Assembly: GCA_003133345.1 (NCBI GenBank)
Contig: PKXB01000012.1
Span: forward strand, 1-13,577
Length of the DNA: 13,577 bases
Source of the DNA: Hyphomicrobiales bacterium
Lineage (GTDB): Bacteria; Pseudomonadota; Alphaproteobacteria; Rhizobiales; Xanthobacteraceae
Direction: 5' to 3'
Part shown: piece by piece, positions 6,288 to 13,242 of the stretch
How the letters are laid out: each line of letters begins with the position of its first letter
How positions within the stretch are numbered: the first letter of the stretch is position 1
Made by a program: the position numbers and the translations under genes
Notes under the pieces: model-generated
Databases searched by the model: none
What the model was told of the DNA's origin: nothing
What the model saw: the letters and a program-made list of their open reading frames with translations, nothing else

Positions 6288-7178
6288 TCAGCGATAATGG
6301 ATGCGGCGATCGAGCAGGAAGAATTGCGCGAGCGCGATGGTGCCGAGAACGAACAGCAGGACAGTCGACAAGGCGGCGGCGTAGCCGATGTCCCAGAAGC
6401 TGAAGGCGACCTGATAGATATAGAACAGTAGCAGTGTGGTCGCGTTGTTTGGTCCGCCGCCGGTCATAGCGATCACCTGATCAACGATTCGGAAGGCGTT
6501 GATGAGCGCATTGATCGCAACGAACAGGGTCGTCGGCATCACCAGCGGCCAGGTGATGCGGCGGAAGATCTGCCAGCGGCCGGCATTCTCCATCCGCGCC
6601 GCTTCATAGAGATCGGGTGGCACCTGCTGCAGCGCGGCCAGAAAGAAGATCATGAAGAAGCCGGCCTCCTTCCAGATCGTCACCGCCATCAGCGCCGGCA
6701 ATGCGGTGGCCGGGCTGCCGAGCCAGTTCGTGCTGTCGACGCCGAACAACCGGCCGATCTGATCGAGCAGTCCGTAGTCCGGCGTATAGAAGAAAAGCCA
6801 GATGTTGGCGGCCGCGACCATCGGCAGGATGGTCGGCGTGAAAAAGGCGAGGCGCAGCGCCGCTCGCCCGCGAATGCGGCCGTTGACCCAGAGCGCCATC
6901 GCCAGGGCAAGGCCGATCGAGACTGGAACGGTGATCAGCGCGTAGAGGAGATTGTTTTCGACCGCCCGCCAGAAGATCGGGTCGGCCAGCATGGTGCGGT
7001 ACTGATCGAGACCGATGAAGGCGGCGGGTTGACGCCCATGCGGCGTGGAAAAAAAGCTGTCGACGACGGTCGACACCGCCGGCACATGGGTGAAGGTCGC
7101 GAGCAGAACGATGGCCGGCAGCGCCAGCAGCCAGCCCTGTACATGCATGCTGAAACGGGCGTTGCGCGGTGCGGTCAT
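6288..7178 (-). CDS. ABC transporter permease, CUT1 family (UgpA/MalF type)
   Basis: A 296-aa permease with an N-terminal membrane helix (about 15-35), five more hydrophobic segments and the EAA loop at residues 192-213 (EAARMENAG, then ITWPLVMP). The MTGGGPNNATTLLLFYIYQ motif near 238-256 is characteristic of UgpA-like first permeases. It follows the binding-protein gene after 51 nt. The ribosome site before the ATG at 7178 is weak. A start at the Met10 codon (7151-7149) is possible, since the helix begins after it. It pairs with the downstream permease. Confidence 0.9.
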   Translation of the reverse strand: MTAPRNARFSMHVQGWLLALPAIVLLATFTHVPAVSTVVDSFFSTPHGRQPAAFIGLDQYRTMLADPIFWRAVENNLLYALITVPVSIGLALAMALWVNGRIRGRAALRLAFFTPTILPMVAAANIWLFFYTPDYGLLDQIGRLFGVDSTNWLGSPATALPALMAVTIWKEAGFFMIFFLAALQQVPPDLYEAARMENAGRWQIFRRITWPLVMPTTLFVAINALINAFRIVDQVIAMTGGGPNNATTLLLFYIYQVAFSFWDIGYAAALSTVLLFVLGTIALAQFFLLDRRIHYR

Positions 7179-7229
7179 CGTCGGTCCGGCGTGCTGGCGG
7201 GAACGTGGGCCGCTCCCGCCGGCGCCATC

Positions 7230-8516
7230 TCAGTGCTGATACGCGTGCAGAATACGTGTCGCTTCCGCCTGCGCCTGATCGAGTGCCGGCTTTGCCGGTT
7301 TTGCGCTGGTTAGGATCGCCTGCAACGCGTCGTTGAGCACCTTGGTGACGCGCTGGTTGTCGTGGGTCGACAGTTCGGCCACGGCATCCTTGAGCTGATC
7401 ACGGGCGACGACCGCCGGCGGGAATTCTGCCGCATATTTCTTCATGGCCTCGGTCTGCCAGGCGTCGGGACGCGTCGCGACATAGCCGGTGGCGATGCCC
7501 CAGTCGGCCGCCCGCTCCGGCGTGGTGAGGAAGCGGCCGAATTCGAGCGCCGCCGCCTGTTTGACCTTATCCTTGGTCTTGAAAATGTAGATATTGCCGC
7601 CGCCGGTCGGTGAGCCGCCGCGCTGCTTTGAGGGCAGCGCCGCCACGCCGAAGGCAAACTTGGCGTTCTTGCGCACGTTGGTCAGGTTGCCGGTGGTCGT
7701 CCACATGATCGCGGTCTTGCCCTCGAAGAAATCTTTGGGCGTAGTCCCCCAATCGATGATGCCTTTCGGCATGACTTCGTATTTCTGGCCGAGATCGGCG
7801 AAGAACTGCGCGGCCTCGACGACCTTCGGATCGTTGTATGCGACTTTGGTGCCATCCTGATTGGCGAGGATGGCGCCGCTCTGGGTGGTGAGCGCCTGGA
7901 ACAGCCAATAGGGGAAGCCAGAGGAGGGGATTTCCACGCCCCACTGGCTGACATGGCCGGAAGCATCGCGCTTGGTCAGCTTCTTGCCAAAGGCGACCAT
8001 CTCGTCCCAGGTCCGCGGCGCCTTGTCCGGGTCGAGACCGGCCGCCTTGAAGGCCTCCTTGTTCCAATACTGCACGATAGTCGAGCGCTGGAAGGGAATG
8101 CCCCAAGTATGGCCGCCGGCCTGGCTGTTTTCCATCAAGGCCGGATAGAAGGACTTGATCCAGGTCTTGTCGCCTTCCGAGGTGGCGATCGCGTCATAGG
8201 GCTCGATCAGGTCGTTGTCGATCAGCGTGAACATGTCGGTGGACAGCAGCACCGCCGCGTCCGGAGCATTGCCGGCCTTGGCCGCGGTCATCGCCTTGAC
8301 CACTGAGTCCTGATAGCTGCCGGTATAGACGGGCTTCACGGTGATGTCCGGATGCGCCTTGGCGAATTCGACAGCATAGCCGTCGACGATCTTGGTGATC
8401 GGGCCGCCGACGGCGATCGGGTAATAGAAGGTGATCTCGGTCGCGGACGCCGCCGAACCAGCGAGGACCGTGGTGGCCAGCGCCGTGGCGGTCATGATGC
8501 GGGTAAAGCTGTTCAT
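7230..8516 (-). CDS. ABC transporter substrate-binding protein, UgpB-like
   Basis: A 428-aa periplasmic solute-binding protein (cluster B/D, sugar and glycerol-3-phosphate type). The Sec signal peptide is residues 1-25 (MNSFTRIM, hydrophobic run, ASA-T). By-eye alignment to E. coli UgpB keeps the order of the sequence: YTGSYQDS at 64-71, RSTIVQYWNKEAFKAAGLDP at 144-163, TTGNLTNV at 274-281, GGGNIY at 305-310, GYV near 345, R389. Some ligand positions of UgpB seem substituted, so glycerol-3-phosphate is only one possible ligand. A TTG two codons upstream (8522) is possible, but the ATG at 8516 has GGGGAG 9 nt upstream and overlaps the ATPase stop in ATGA, so I chose it. Confidence 0.9.
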   Translation of the reverse strand: MNSFTRIMTATALATTVLAGSAASATEITFYYPIAVGGPITKIVDGYAVEFAKAHPDITVKPVYTGSYQDSVVKAMTAAKAGNAPDAAVLLSTDMFTLIDNDLIEPYDAIATSEGDKTWIKSFYPALMENSQAGGHTWGIPFQRSTIVQYWNKEAFKAAGLDPDKAPRTWDEMVAFGKKLTKRDASGHVSQWGVEIPSSGFPYWLFQALTTQSGAILANQDGTKVAYNDPKVVEAAQFFADLGQKYEVMPKGIIDWGTTPKDFFEGKTAIMWTTTGNLTNVRKNAKFAFGVAALPSKQRGGSPTGGGNIYIFKTKDKVKQAAALEFGRFLTTPERAADWGIATGYVATRPDAWQTEAMKKYAAEFPPAVVARDQLKDAVAELSTHDNQRVTKVLNDALQAILTSAKPAKPALDQAQAEATRILHAYQH

Positions 8517-9637
8517 GCGCAAATGCTCCCCTGATGTGTGGTTGTGTGAAGGCGTGGCGACGGCGCTCCGGCGACGGTGTCGATGGCAACGCGTGCCCCG
8601 CTCGCGGAGTCGAAGACATGCGCAGCCGATGCGTCCCAGGCGAGGCCGACCTTGGCGCCAAGCGGCGGAGCGCCGCCGCCCGGCGTGCTTGCCAGGATTG
8701 TTCGGTCGCCGATCATGCAGGTCACGAGTGCCTCGGAGCCGAGATATTCGACCGCCGTGACACGGGCATGAAATCGACCAGACTGGCCGACGCTATCCAC
8801 AGCCACGTCCTCCGGCCGTAGCCCGAGCACGCGGCCGCGTCCGGACGCGGCGAACAGTTCAGGTCCCGCAGTGCCGGCGATCACCGCGCCGTGCGGGCCG
8901 TCGTCGAGATCGAGGAAGCTCATCGGCGCGGCGCCGATGAAGCGGGCGGCGAACAGGGTCGCCGGCCGCTCGTAGAGGTCGGCCGGGGTACCGTTTTGCT
9001 CGATGCGGCCGGCGTGCATGAGGATGACGCGATCGGCCATGCTCATTGCCTCGGTCTGGTCGTGCGTCACATAGATCATGGTGATGCCGAGGCGCTGCTG
9101 CAGGGCGCGAATTTCGCGGCGCAGATCCTGGCGCAATTGCGCGTCGAGATTGGATAACGGCTCGTCGAGCAGGCAGATGGGCGCCTCGGCGATCAAGGCG
9201 CGGCCGAGCGCAACGCGCTGCTGCTGGCCGCCGGAGAGCTGACCCGGCTTGCGGCGCAGAAGCGTTTCCAGCCCAAGGAGCCCCGCCACCTTAGCGAGTC
9301 GACGGGCCTTCTCCGCCCTCGGCGTGCCGCGCACCGAAAGGCCGAAGGTGATGTTGTCGGCGACCGAAAGATGCGGGAAGAGTGCGTAGGACTGGAACAC
9401 CATGGCGACGCCGCGCGCCGAACCGGTGAGGCCGCGCACATCCCGGCCGCCGATTTCGATATTCCCCACGGTCGGCTCATCGAGTCCGGCGATCAGGCGA
9501 AGCGTCGTCGACTTGCCGCATCCGGACGGACCGAGCAGGACGACGAGGTGGCCCGGCTCGACTGCGAACGACACGTCGTCAACCGCGCGGGTCTCGCCCC
9601 ACGCCTTAGTCACTGAGCGGACGACGACGCTGTGCAA
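8513..9637 (-). CDS. ABC transporter ATP-binding protein, UgpC/MalK type
   Basis: A 374-aa ATPase that energises the importer. Walker A GPSGCGKST is at 36-44, Q-loop Q82, signature LSGGQ 134-138, Walker B with DEP 158-160, D-loop SNLD 162-165 and H-loop H192. The C-terminal half carries the TOBE/MalK regulatory domain (LGLRPEDV at 271-278). The first codon is TTG at 9637, with GGTGG about 9 nt upstream; no in-frame ATG fits, and a later start would cut into the first beta strand. It heads the operon (ATPase, binding protein, permease, permease), whereas E. coli ugp has the ATPase last. Its stop overlaps the next start in ATGA, suggesting translational coupling. Confidence 0.9.
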   Translation of the reverse strand: MHSVVVRSVTKAWGETRAVDDVSFAVEPGHLVVLLGPSGCGKSTTLRLIAGLDEPTVGNIEIGGRDVRGLTGSARGVAMVFQSYALFPHLSVADNITFGLSVRGTPRAEKARRLAKVAGLLGLETLLRRKPGQLSGGQQQRVALGRALIAEAPICLLDEPLSNLDAQLRQDLRREIRALQQRLGITMIYVTHDQTEAMSMADRVILMHAGRIEQNGTPADLYERPATLFAARFIGAAPMSFLDLDDGPHGAVIAGTAGPELFAASGRGRVLGLRPEDVAVDSVGQSGRFHARVTAVEYLGSEALVTCMIGDRTILASTPGGGAPPLGAKVGLAWDASAAHVFDSASGARVAIDTVAGAPSPRLHTTTHQGSICA

Positions 9638-9694
9638 GATCTCGATCCACCGGCCGCCGATTGTGTTTGTCGAGCGGCGATATCAATGCTGTAT

Positions 9695-9730
9695 GAAGGT
9701 TATGTGACATTCGACCTTCGAACAAGGTCG
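9695..9730. promoter_or_regulatory. Inverted repeats, candidate operator of the ABC operon
   Basis: CGACCTT-cgaac-AAGGTCG (9712-9730) is a perfect 7-bp inverted repeat. A further GAAGGT (9695-9700) mirrors ACCTTC (9714-9719), giving three AGGT-type half-sites in 36 bp. They lie about 60-95 bp before the TTG start of the ABC operon, a usual place for a LacI- or GntR-type site. No regulator gene is adjacent, so this is a structural observation only. Confidence 0.4.
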
Positions 9731-9882
9731 CGTCTGCTCCCGGCATTTCTCTGCCGTTCGTGGCACTGCAACGTCACGGCTGCTTTTGGGCGTATACCGG
9801 ACCTATCGCGGACATGGCCAATCGATGCCAATGACTATTAGGAAACATTTGATGGGTCTGCGGATAATGCACATTCAGTAGA

Positions 9883-9908
9883 AGATTCGCCGGTACGGCA
9901 ACGAATCT
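9883..9908 (-). terminator. Perfect 7-bp hairpin downstream of the 60-aa gene
   Basis: AGATTCG (9883-9889) pairs with CGAATCT (9902-9908), with an inner CCG/CGG pair in the loop. On the minus strand it comes 38 nt after the stop at 9947 and is followed by TTCTAC, a weak pyrimidine run. It is possibly a terminator. Confidence 0.3.
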
Positions 9909-9946
9909 CAACGGCCCCCACCAGACCACCCACATGAACACTGCCC

Positions 9947-10129
9947 CTACTCAAGTGGGGCTTGCTGGCCTGTTTTAGCCTTTTCGGCCTCGCGGTATGG
10001 GGTGCCCAATTTTAGAGCGTGCAGTGCTTCGTCGGGACTAAGCTCGCCGCCTAGGACGCGCTTCGCCACGTCAAGCCAATACAAGGCTTCGGCCTCTAGA
10101 TCACGCGGCACCGGGCGCAAGTTCATCAT
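9947..10129 (-). CDS. 60-aa hypothetical protein
   Basis: A short frame, MMNLRPVPRDLEAEALYWLD at the start, ending EKAKTGQQAPLE. It is charged and probably mostly helical, with no signal peptide or membrane segment. LSPDEALHALKLG in the middle resembles a small helix-turn motif but matches no family I recognise. The ATG at 10129 or the adjacent one at 10126 could start it, with GTGGG a few bases upstream as a weak ribosome site. Codon use looks normal for the region. It is divergent from the CYTH-CHAD gene, sharing the 224-bp gap to 10354. Function unknown, and it may not be expressed. Confidence 0.5.
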   Translation of the reverse strand: MMNLRPVPRDLEAEALYWLDVAKRVLGGELSPDEALHALKLGTPYREAEKAKTGQQAPLE

Positions 10130-10210
10130 GGACCCACGATAGGCGATACGGAGTATTCGACTAGATCAAAGAAATTCAGACTGAGAAACTACGTAATTTA
10201 GCTAGAATTT

Positions 10211-10307
10211 GGAAGCCGCCTCATGCCACAACACCCGCTGCAGCTTCCGTCTCATCCCGGTCGTCGACGAGCGGGATGCTTGAACGGAAGTGCCGAGATC
10301 TCCGTTC
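10211..10307 (+). promoter_or_regulatory. Three-hairpin structured leader of the CYTH-CHAD gene
   Basis: Three perfect stems follow one another: GGAAGC (10211-10216) with GCTTCC (10243-10248); CATCCCG (10253-10259) with CGGGATG (10272-10278); GAACGGA (10282-10288) with TCCGTTC (10301-10307). The last ends 46 nt before the chosen ATG at 10354. Just upstream lies ATTTAGCTAGA (10196-10206), a possible -10 region. No known riboswitch class was recognised. Confidence 0.4.
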
Positions 10308-10353
10308 GGGTAAAGAGCAGCGATCATGCCATCGGCAGCCATTGGTATGCGTC

Positions 10354-11976
10354 ATGGACAGTGGGCCAAAAGAAATTGAATTGAAGCTTCGGGTCGCTCC
10401 CGAAGACATCGCCGCGCTGCGGAATCATCCGCATTTTGCGGACGCTCTTCATGATCCGACCCACGAAACGCTTGATTCTGTCTATTTTGATTCCGACGAT
10501 CGGTTCCTACGCAATCACGGACTGACCTTGCGGGTGCGCCATATCGGCGACAAGCGCGTCCAGACCATCAAGACCACCAATAAAGGCTCCGATTGGTTCG
10601 AACGATTGGAGTGGGAGCAGGCCATCGAAGGCGATCAACCGGACCTCACCCGCGTGATGGATACCGCCCTCGGCCCGATTCTTACCGACGACGTCCGCAA
10701 CACATTGAAACCGGTCTTCGAGACCCGGATCGAGCGGACGGCCTATCATCTGAACGGAAATGACAACGATATCGTCATGGCGGTCGACGAGGGGCAGATT
10801 GTCGCGACCGATTCGTCATGTCCAGTCTCCGAGATTGAACTTGAGCTCAAGCACGGCAACCCCGCCGAGCTTTTCAAGATTGCGCGGGCCATAAGTGATA
10901 TCGTGCTCGCTCAGCTCGACGTTAAGAGCAAGTCCGAGCGCGGCTATGATCTGATTGAGAAGACACCGGTCGCCGCCGAGAAGGCATGCAATCCGGAGTT
11001 AAGCGCGGGAATGAGTACGGGCCGCGCTTTCACGATGATTGGCCGGGCTTGTTTGCGCCAGTTGGTCGCGAACGAGCCCGCAACGATAAGGCGCGATGCA
11101 GAGGCGCTGCATCAGATGCGCGTTGCACTGCGCAGGCTGCGTGCCACCATTTCGCTCTTTTCCGACGTCGTGAGCGACGATCGAATAGACATGATCAAGA
11201 CCGAGTTGAGATGGCTCGCACGGGAGTTTGGCCCGGCGCGCGACTTGGACACGCTTCTTATCGAAGTTCTCAAGCCGCTGCGAAAGCAGCATGCAAACGA
11301 GCCGGGGCTCGTCAGCATCAGCAAGATGTTCGCGCGCGAGCGTCTAAAGGGCTATCGGCGGGCGCAGGAGGCAGTTCAGTCGGCTCGATTCCGCACGCTC
11401 GTTCTCGATACCGCGGAATGGGTCGAGGCCGGGCCCTGGAGCATGTCGGAAGACCCGCTGATGCGCGCACGTCGCGAAATGCCGATCGAGATGCATGCCG
11501 CGAAGCAGCTTTCGCGGCGTCGGAAGAGGATCAGGCGACGGGGTGCGAAAATCGGCGACTTAAGTCCGGAGCAACTGCACAGACTGCGCATTCAAGTCAA
11601 AAAAGCCCGGTATGCGGCCGAATTCTTTTCCAGTGTGTATCAGGGCAAGAAAGCCACGAAGCGGTGCGAGAAAGTCCTGTCATCCCTGATGCAGTTGCAG
11701 AATTGCCTCGGCGGGTTCAATGACATCATGACGCGCAAGGCGTTATTCGCGGAAATAGTCGCTAATCCGCGGCGCGGTTTGACCGCGGAGCAAAACCACC
11801 GCCGCGCATATGCTGCGGGTCTCATTATAGGTGACCAGCAGGCGCAGATTCAGCAATTGCTTGATCGCGCGCGCAAGGCGCATTCCCGCTTCGATCGCGC
11901 CAAGGTATTTTGGAGGTTACCGCGCCCACGCAGCGTTGTAGTGCAGCCGCTACCGCCGTCAGCCGGAAACCAATAG
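10354..11976 (+). CDS. CYTH and CHAD domain protein (triphosphate/polyphosphate-related)
   Basis: A 540-aa cytoplasmic protein with an N-terminal CYTH (triphosphate tunnel metalloenzyme) domain at about 5-205 and a C-terminal CHAD domain at about 215-510. The CYTH signature ExExK is E7-E9-K11. Further tunnel-type charged segments are R60/R62, K73, E124/R125/E127/R128, the EIELELK strand at 160-166, and K191/K193. CHAD carries two histidine/arginine-rich helical repeats: LHQMRVALRRLR at 252-263 with GPARDLD, and LHRLRIQVKKARY at 408-420 with LGGFND. CYTH members hydrolyse inorganic triphosphate or related compounds; CHAD proteins bind polyphosphate and can locate to its granules. The frame is open from an ATG at 10276, but the domain begins right after the ATG at 10354 and hairpins cover the region before it, so I chose 10354 although its ribosome site is weak. 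Confidence 0.88.
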   Translation: MDSGPKEIELKLRVAPEDIAALRNHPHFADALHDPTHETLDSVYFDSDDRFLRNHGLTLRVRHIGDKRVQTIKTTNKGSDWFERLEWEQAIEGDQPDLTRVMDTALGPILTDDVRNTLKPVFETRIERTAYHLNGNDNDIVMAVDEGQIVATDSSCPVSEIELELKHGNPAELFKIARAISDIVLAQLDVKSKSERGYDLIEKTPVAAEKACNPELSAGMSTGRAFTMIGRACLRQLVANEPATIRRDAEALHQMRVALRRLRATISLFSDVVSDDRIDMIKTELRWLAREFGPARDLDTLLIEVLKPLRKQHANEPGLVSISKMFARERLKGYRRAQEAVQSARFRTLVLDTAEWVEAGPWSMSEDPLMRARREMPIEMHAAKQLSRRRKRIRRRGAKIGDLSPEQLHRLRIQVKKARYAAEFFSSVYQGKKATKRCEKVLSSLMQLQNCLGGFNDIMTRKALFAEIVANPRRGLTAEQNHRRAYAAGLIIGDQQAQIQQLLDRARKAHSRFDRAKVFWRLPRPRSVVVQPLPPSAGNQ

Positions 11977-12031
11977 TGAGCGATGCTGGCGGATAGAAAA
12001 AGATTCGTGTCCGCATACTTGAAGCGCGCTG

Positions 12032-12089
12032 CCTCTGGTTGAGAGGACCGGGTGTTTCATTTTCTTCACCTCTCGCATAGAGGGAGAGG
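12032..12089. repeat. Rhizobial-type palindromic repeat pair between convergent genes
   Basis: CCTCT-ggttg-AGAGG (12032-12046) is followed by a T-rich stretch, then CCTCTC (12069-12074) with GAGAGG (12084-12089). The second unit, within ACCTCTCGCATAGAGGGAGA, looks like a degenerate copy of the dispersed CCTCTCCC/GGGAGAGG palindromes common in rhizobial intergenic regions. The first stem plus the T-rich stretch may act as terminator for the CYTH-CHAD gene. Confidence 0.4.
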
Positions 12090-12119
12090 AAGCGAGTTGG
12101 CGGCACGCGATACGCCCGC

Positions 12120-12218
12120 TTAGCGCGCGAGACGCCCTAGCACCCGTTGCAGCATGGTTGAGCGTCCGGCGCGCGCGGCGGTCTTGTGCGCGGCGGTGCG
12201 GGATTTGCGAGCGCGCGA
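12120..12218 (-). other. In-frame basic extension beyond the Nudix stop codon
   Basis: After the TGA of the Nudix gene the same frame stays open for 32 codons to a TAA at 12120. It encodes another Arg/Lys/Ala-rich stretch (starting SRARKSRTAAHKTAARAG) and a terminal STMLQRVLGRLAR. Composition continues the tail of the upstream protein without a break. Either a recent nonsense change removed the end of the protein, or the TGA is read through, or it is chance in GC-rich sequence. Confidence 0.45.
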
Positions 12219-12755
12219 TCAGACTTTGCTGTCACGCGATCTGCGCTTTCCAGCGTTCGATTTGCCGGCGCGCGTCTTGCTGGATGTCCGCCGCCGCGGC
12301 TTCGCCTTGGCGACATGCGCGCGCGTCTTGCGTCGTGCGGGACGCTTGCGGCGTTTGAGTGCATGGCGGCCGACATTGCGCAGGAACAATTTCTCCAGCG
12401 AATAGCTCAGCCGCCGCACCGCCGCGGCGAGGGTGAGCCACTCGACCGCCGCGATGTCCTTCATCAGGTCGCGGCTCGGCTGTACCTCCGCTTGCATGCG
12501 CCAGAACTGCACGACCTTCGGCCGGCCGCGCGCCCGGTAGGTAATGGCGCCGAGAAACTCGCGCACCCGCACACGATGGCCGGTCTCCTCGACCGCCTCA
12601 CGGCGGGCGCCGGCGAGCGGGTTCTCATCGCGTTTGAGCTTGCCGCGCGGCAGCACCCAGAGCTCGTCTTTGCTGCGCTGCACGACGGCGACGAGCGGCC
12701 GCGCGCCGCCGCGCACAACAATGCCTCCCGCCGCGTGAATGGTCTTGCCCGCCAT
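12219..12755 (-). CDS. Nudix hydrolase with Lys/Arg-rich C-terminal tail
   Basis: A 178-aa protein: a compact Nudix domain (residues 5-130) followed by a strongly basic tail (131-178, with RRK, KPRRR and KRRSR clusters). The Nudix box is complete: G38-x5-E44-x7-R52-E53-A54-x-E56-E57-x-G59, which binds Mg2+ for cleaving nucleoside-diphosphate-linked compounds. The domain resembles MutT/ApnA (diadenosine polyphosphate) or DIPP-type enzymes, but the substrate cannot be fixed by eye. The basic tail could hold nucleic acid or polyphosphate. It is convergent with the CYTH-CHAD gene. The frame opens further upstream (ATG at 12809), but AGG at 12761-12763, 5 nt before the ATG at 12755, and the domain start favour 12755. 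The same frame continues past the TGA stop. Confidence 0.85.
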   Translation of the reverse strand: MAGKTIHAAGGIVVRGGARPLVAVVQRSKDELWVLPRGKLKRDENPLAGARREAVEETGHRVRVREFLGAITYRARGRPKVVQFWRMQAEVQPSRDLMKDIAAVEWLTLAAAVRRLSYSLEKLFLRNVGRHALKRRKRPARRKTRAHVAKAKPRRRTSSKTRAGKSNAGKRRSRDSKV

Positions 12756-12929
12756 GCCGGCCTGTTCCCGCCCCCAGCCATCTCGTCTAGCAAAATTGAG
12801 CCGGCACATGGAGCAAAATGTGTGCGGATTGGCGTTGGTCTCGAAGTTCGGCCACTATCTTGGCCGGCCGCCGTCATGGATAAGAAATTTCCAATAAAAC
12901 CGCGCAATGGATAGTGTTCCTAAAGCTAG

Positions 12930-13128
12930 ACTCAAAAGGAGCTTCGCCAGCGTCTCCTTAAGCTGCCGAGCTTCTGCTTGCAGATCCTTGACCTCGTCCG
13001 CGCTCGCCTCGCGGGCGGTATCGCAGGAGAGCCGTTTCTTTCCGGTCTTCAGGAACTCCTTCGAGCAGCGTTAGTAGAGGTTCTGATTGATACCTTCCTT
13101 GCGCAAAGCTCGGAATTATATTGCCAAG
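12930..13128 (-). pseudogene. Decayed IS3-family transposase OrfA fragment
   Basis: Minus-strand translation reads LRKEGINQNLY-stop-RCSKEFLKTGKKRL, then DTAREASADEVKDLQAEARQ and LKETLAK. This is the middle of an IS3-family OrfA, whose intact copies read like CRKEGINQNLYYRWSKEFLEAGKKRLAGDTAR and continue with a leucine-zipper-like coiled coil. Two in-frame stops (TAA at 13116-13118 and at 13071-13073) show decay. The helix-turn-helix start and the OrfB integrase are missing on both sides. No IS ends were identified, so only this relic remains. Confidence 0.75.
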
Positions 13129-13242
13129 AGCTCAGCGCAGCCGGCGGTCCGCATAGACGCGGAGTCTTAAGCCGCCGTGGCCGCTCGCAAAATCACAGAA
13201 GCAGTTCCGAAATCGAGCATGGTTTTAAGTGAGTTCGCAGCA

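Larger units (their letters stand above)
9638..9946. other. 309-bp non-coding stretch between the ABC operon and a small gene
   Basis: No credible gene was found on either strand; frames here are short and lack ribosome sites. The stretch holds the candidate operator at 9695-9730 and the hairpin at 9883-9908. As both flanking genes are on the minus strand, it should contain the ABC operon promoter and the end of the 60-aa gene transcript. Confidence 0.5.

Noticed and set aside
10986..11723. Plus-strand frame of 245 aa in another frame of the CYTH-CHAD gene
   Set aside because: Shadow frame; the CHAD motifs are in the long frame, and this one has Arg/Ala-rich out-of-frame composition.
12186..12914. 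Plus-strand frame of 242 aa
   Set aside because: Antisense to the Nudix gene, whose complete Nudix box shows the real coding strand.
12978..13232. Plus-strand frame of 84 aa
   Set aside because: Antisense to the IS3 OrfA relic; its sequence is explained by the decayed transposase.
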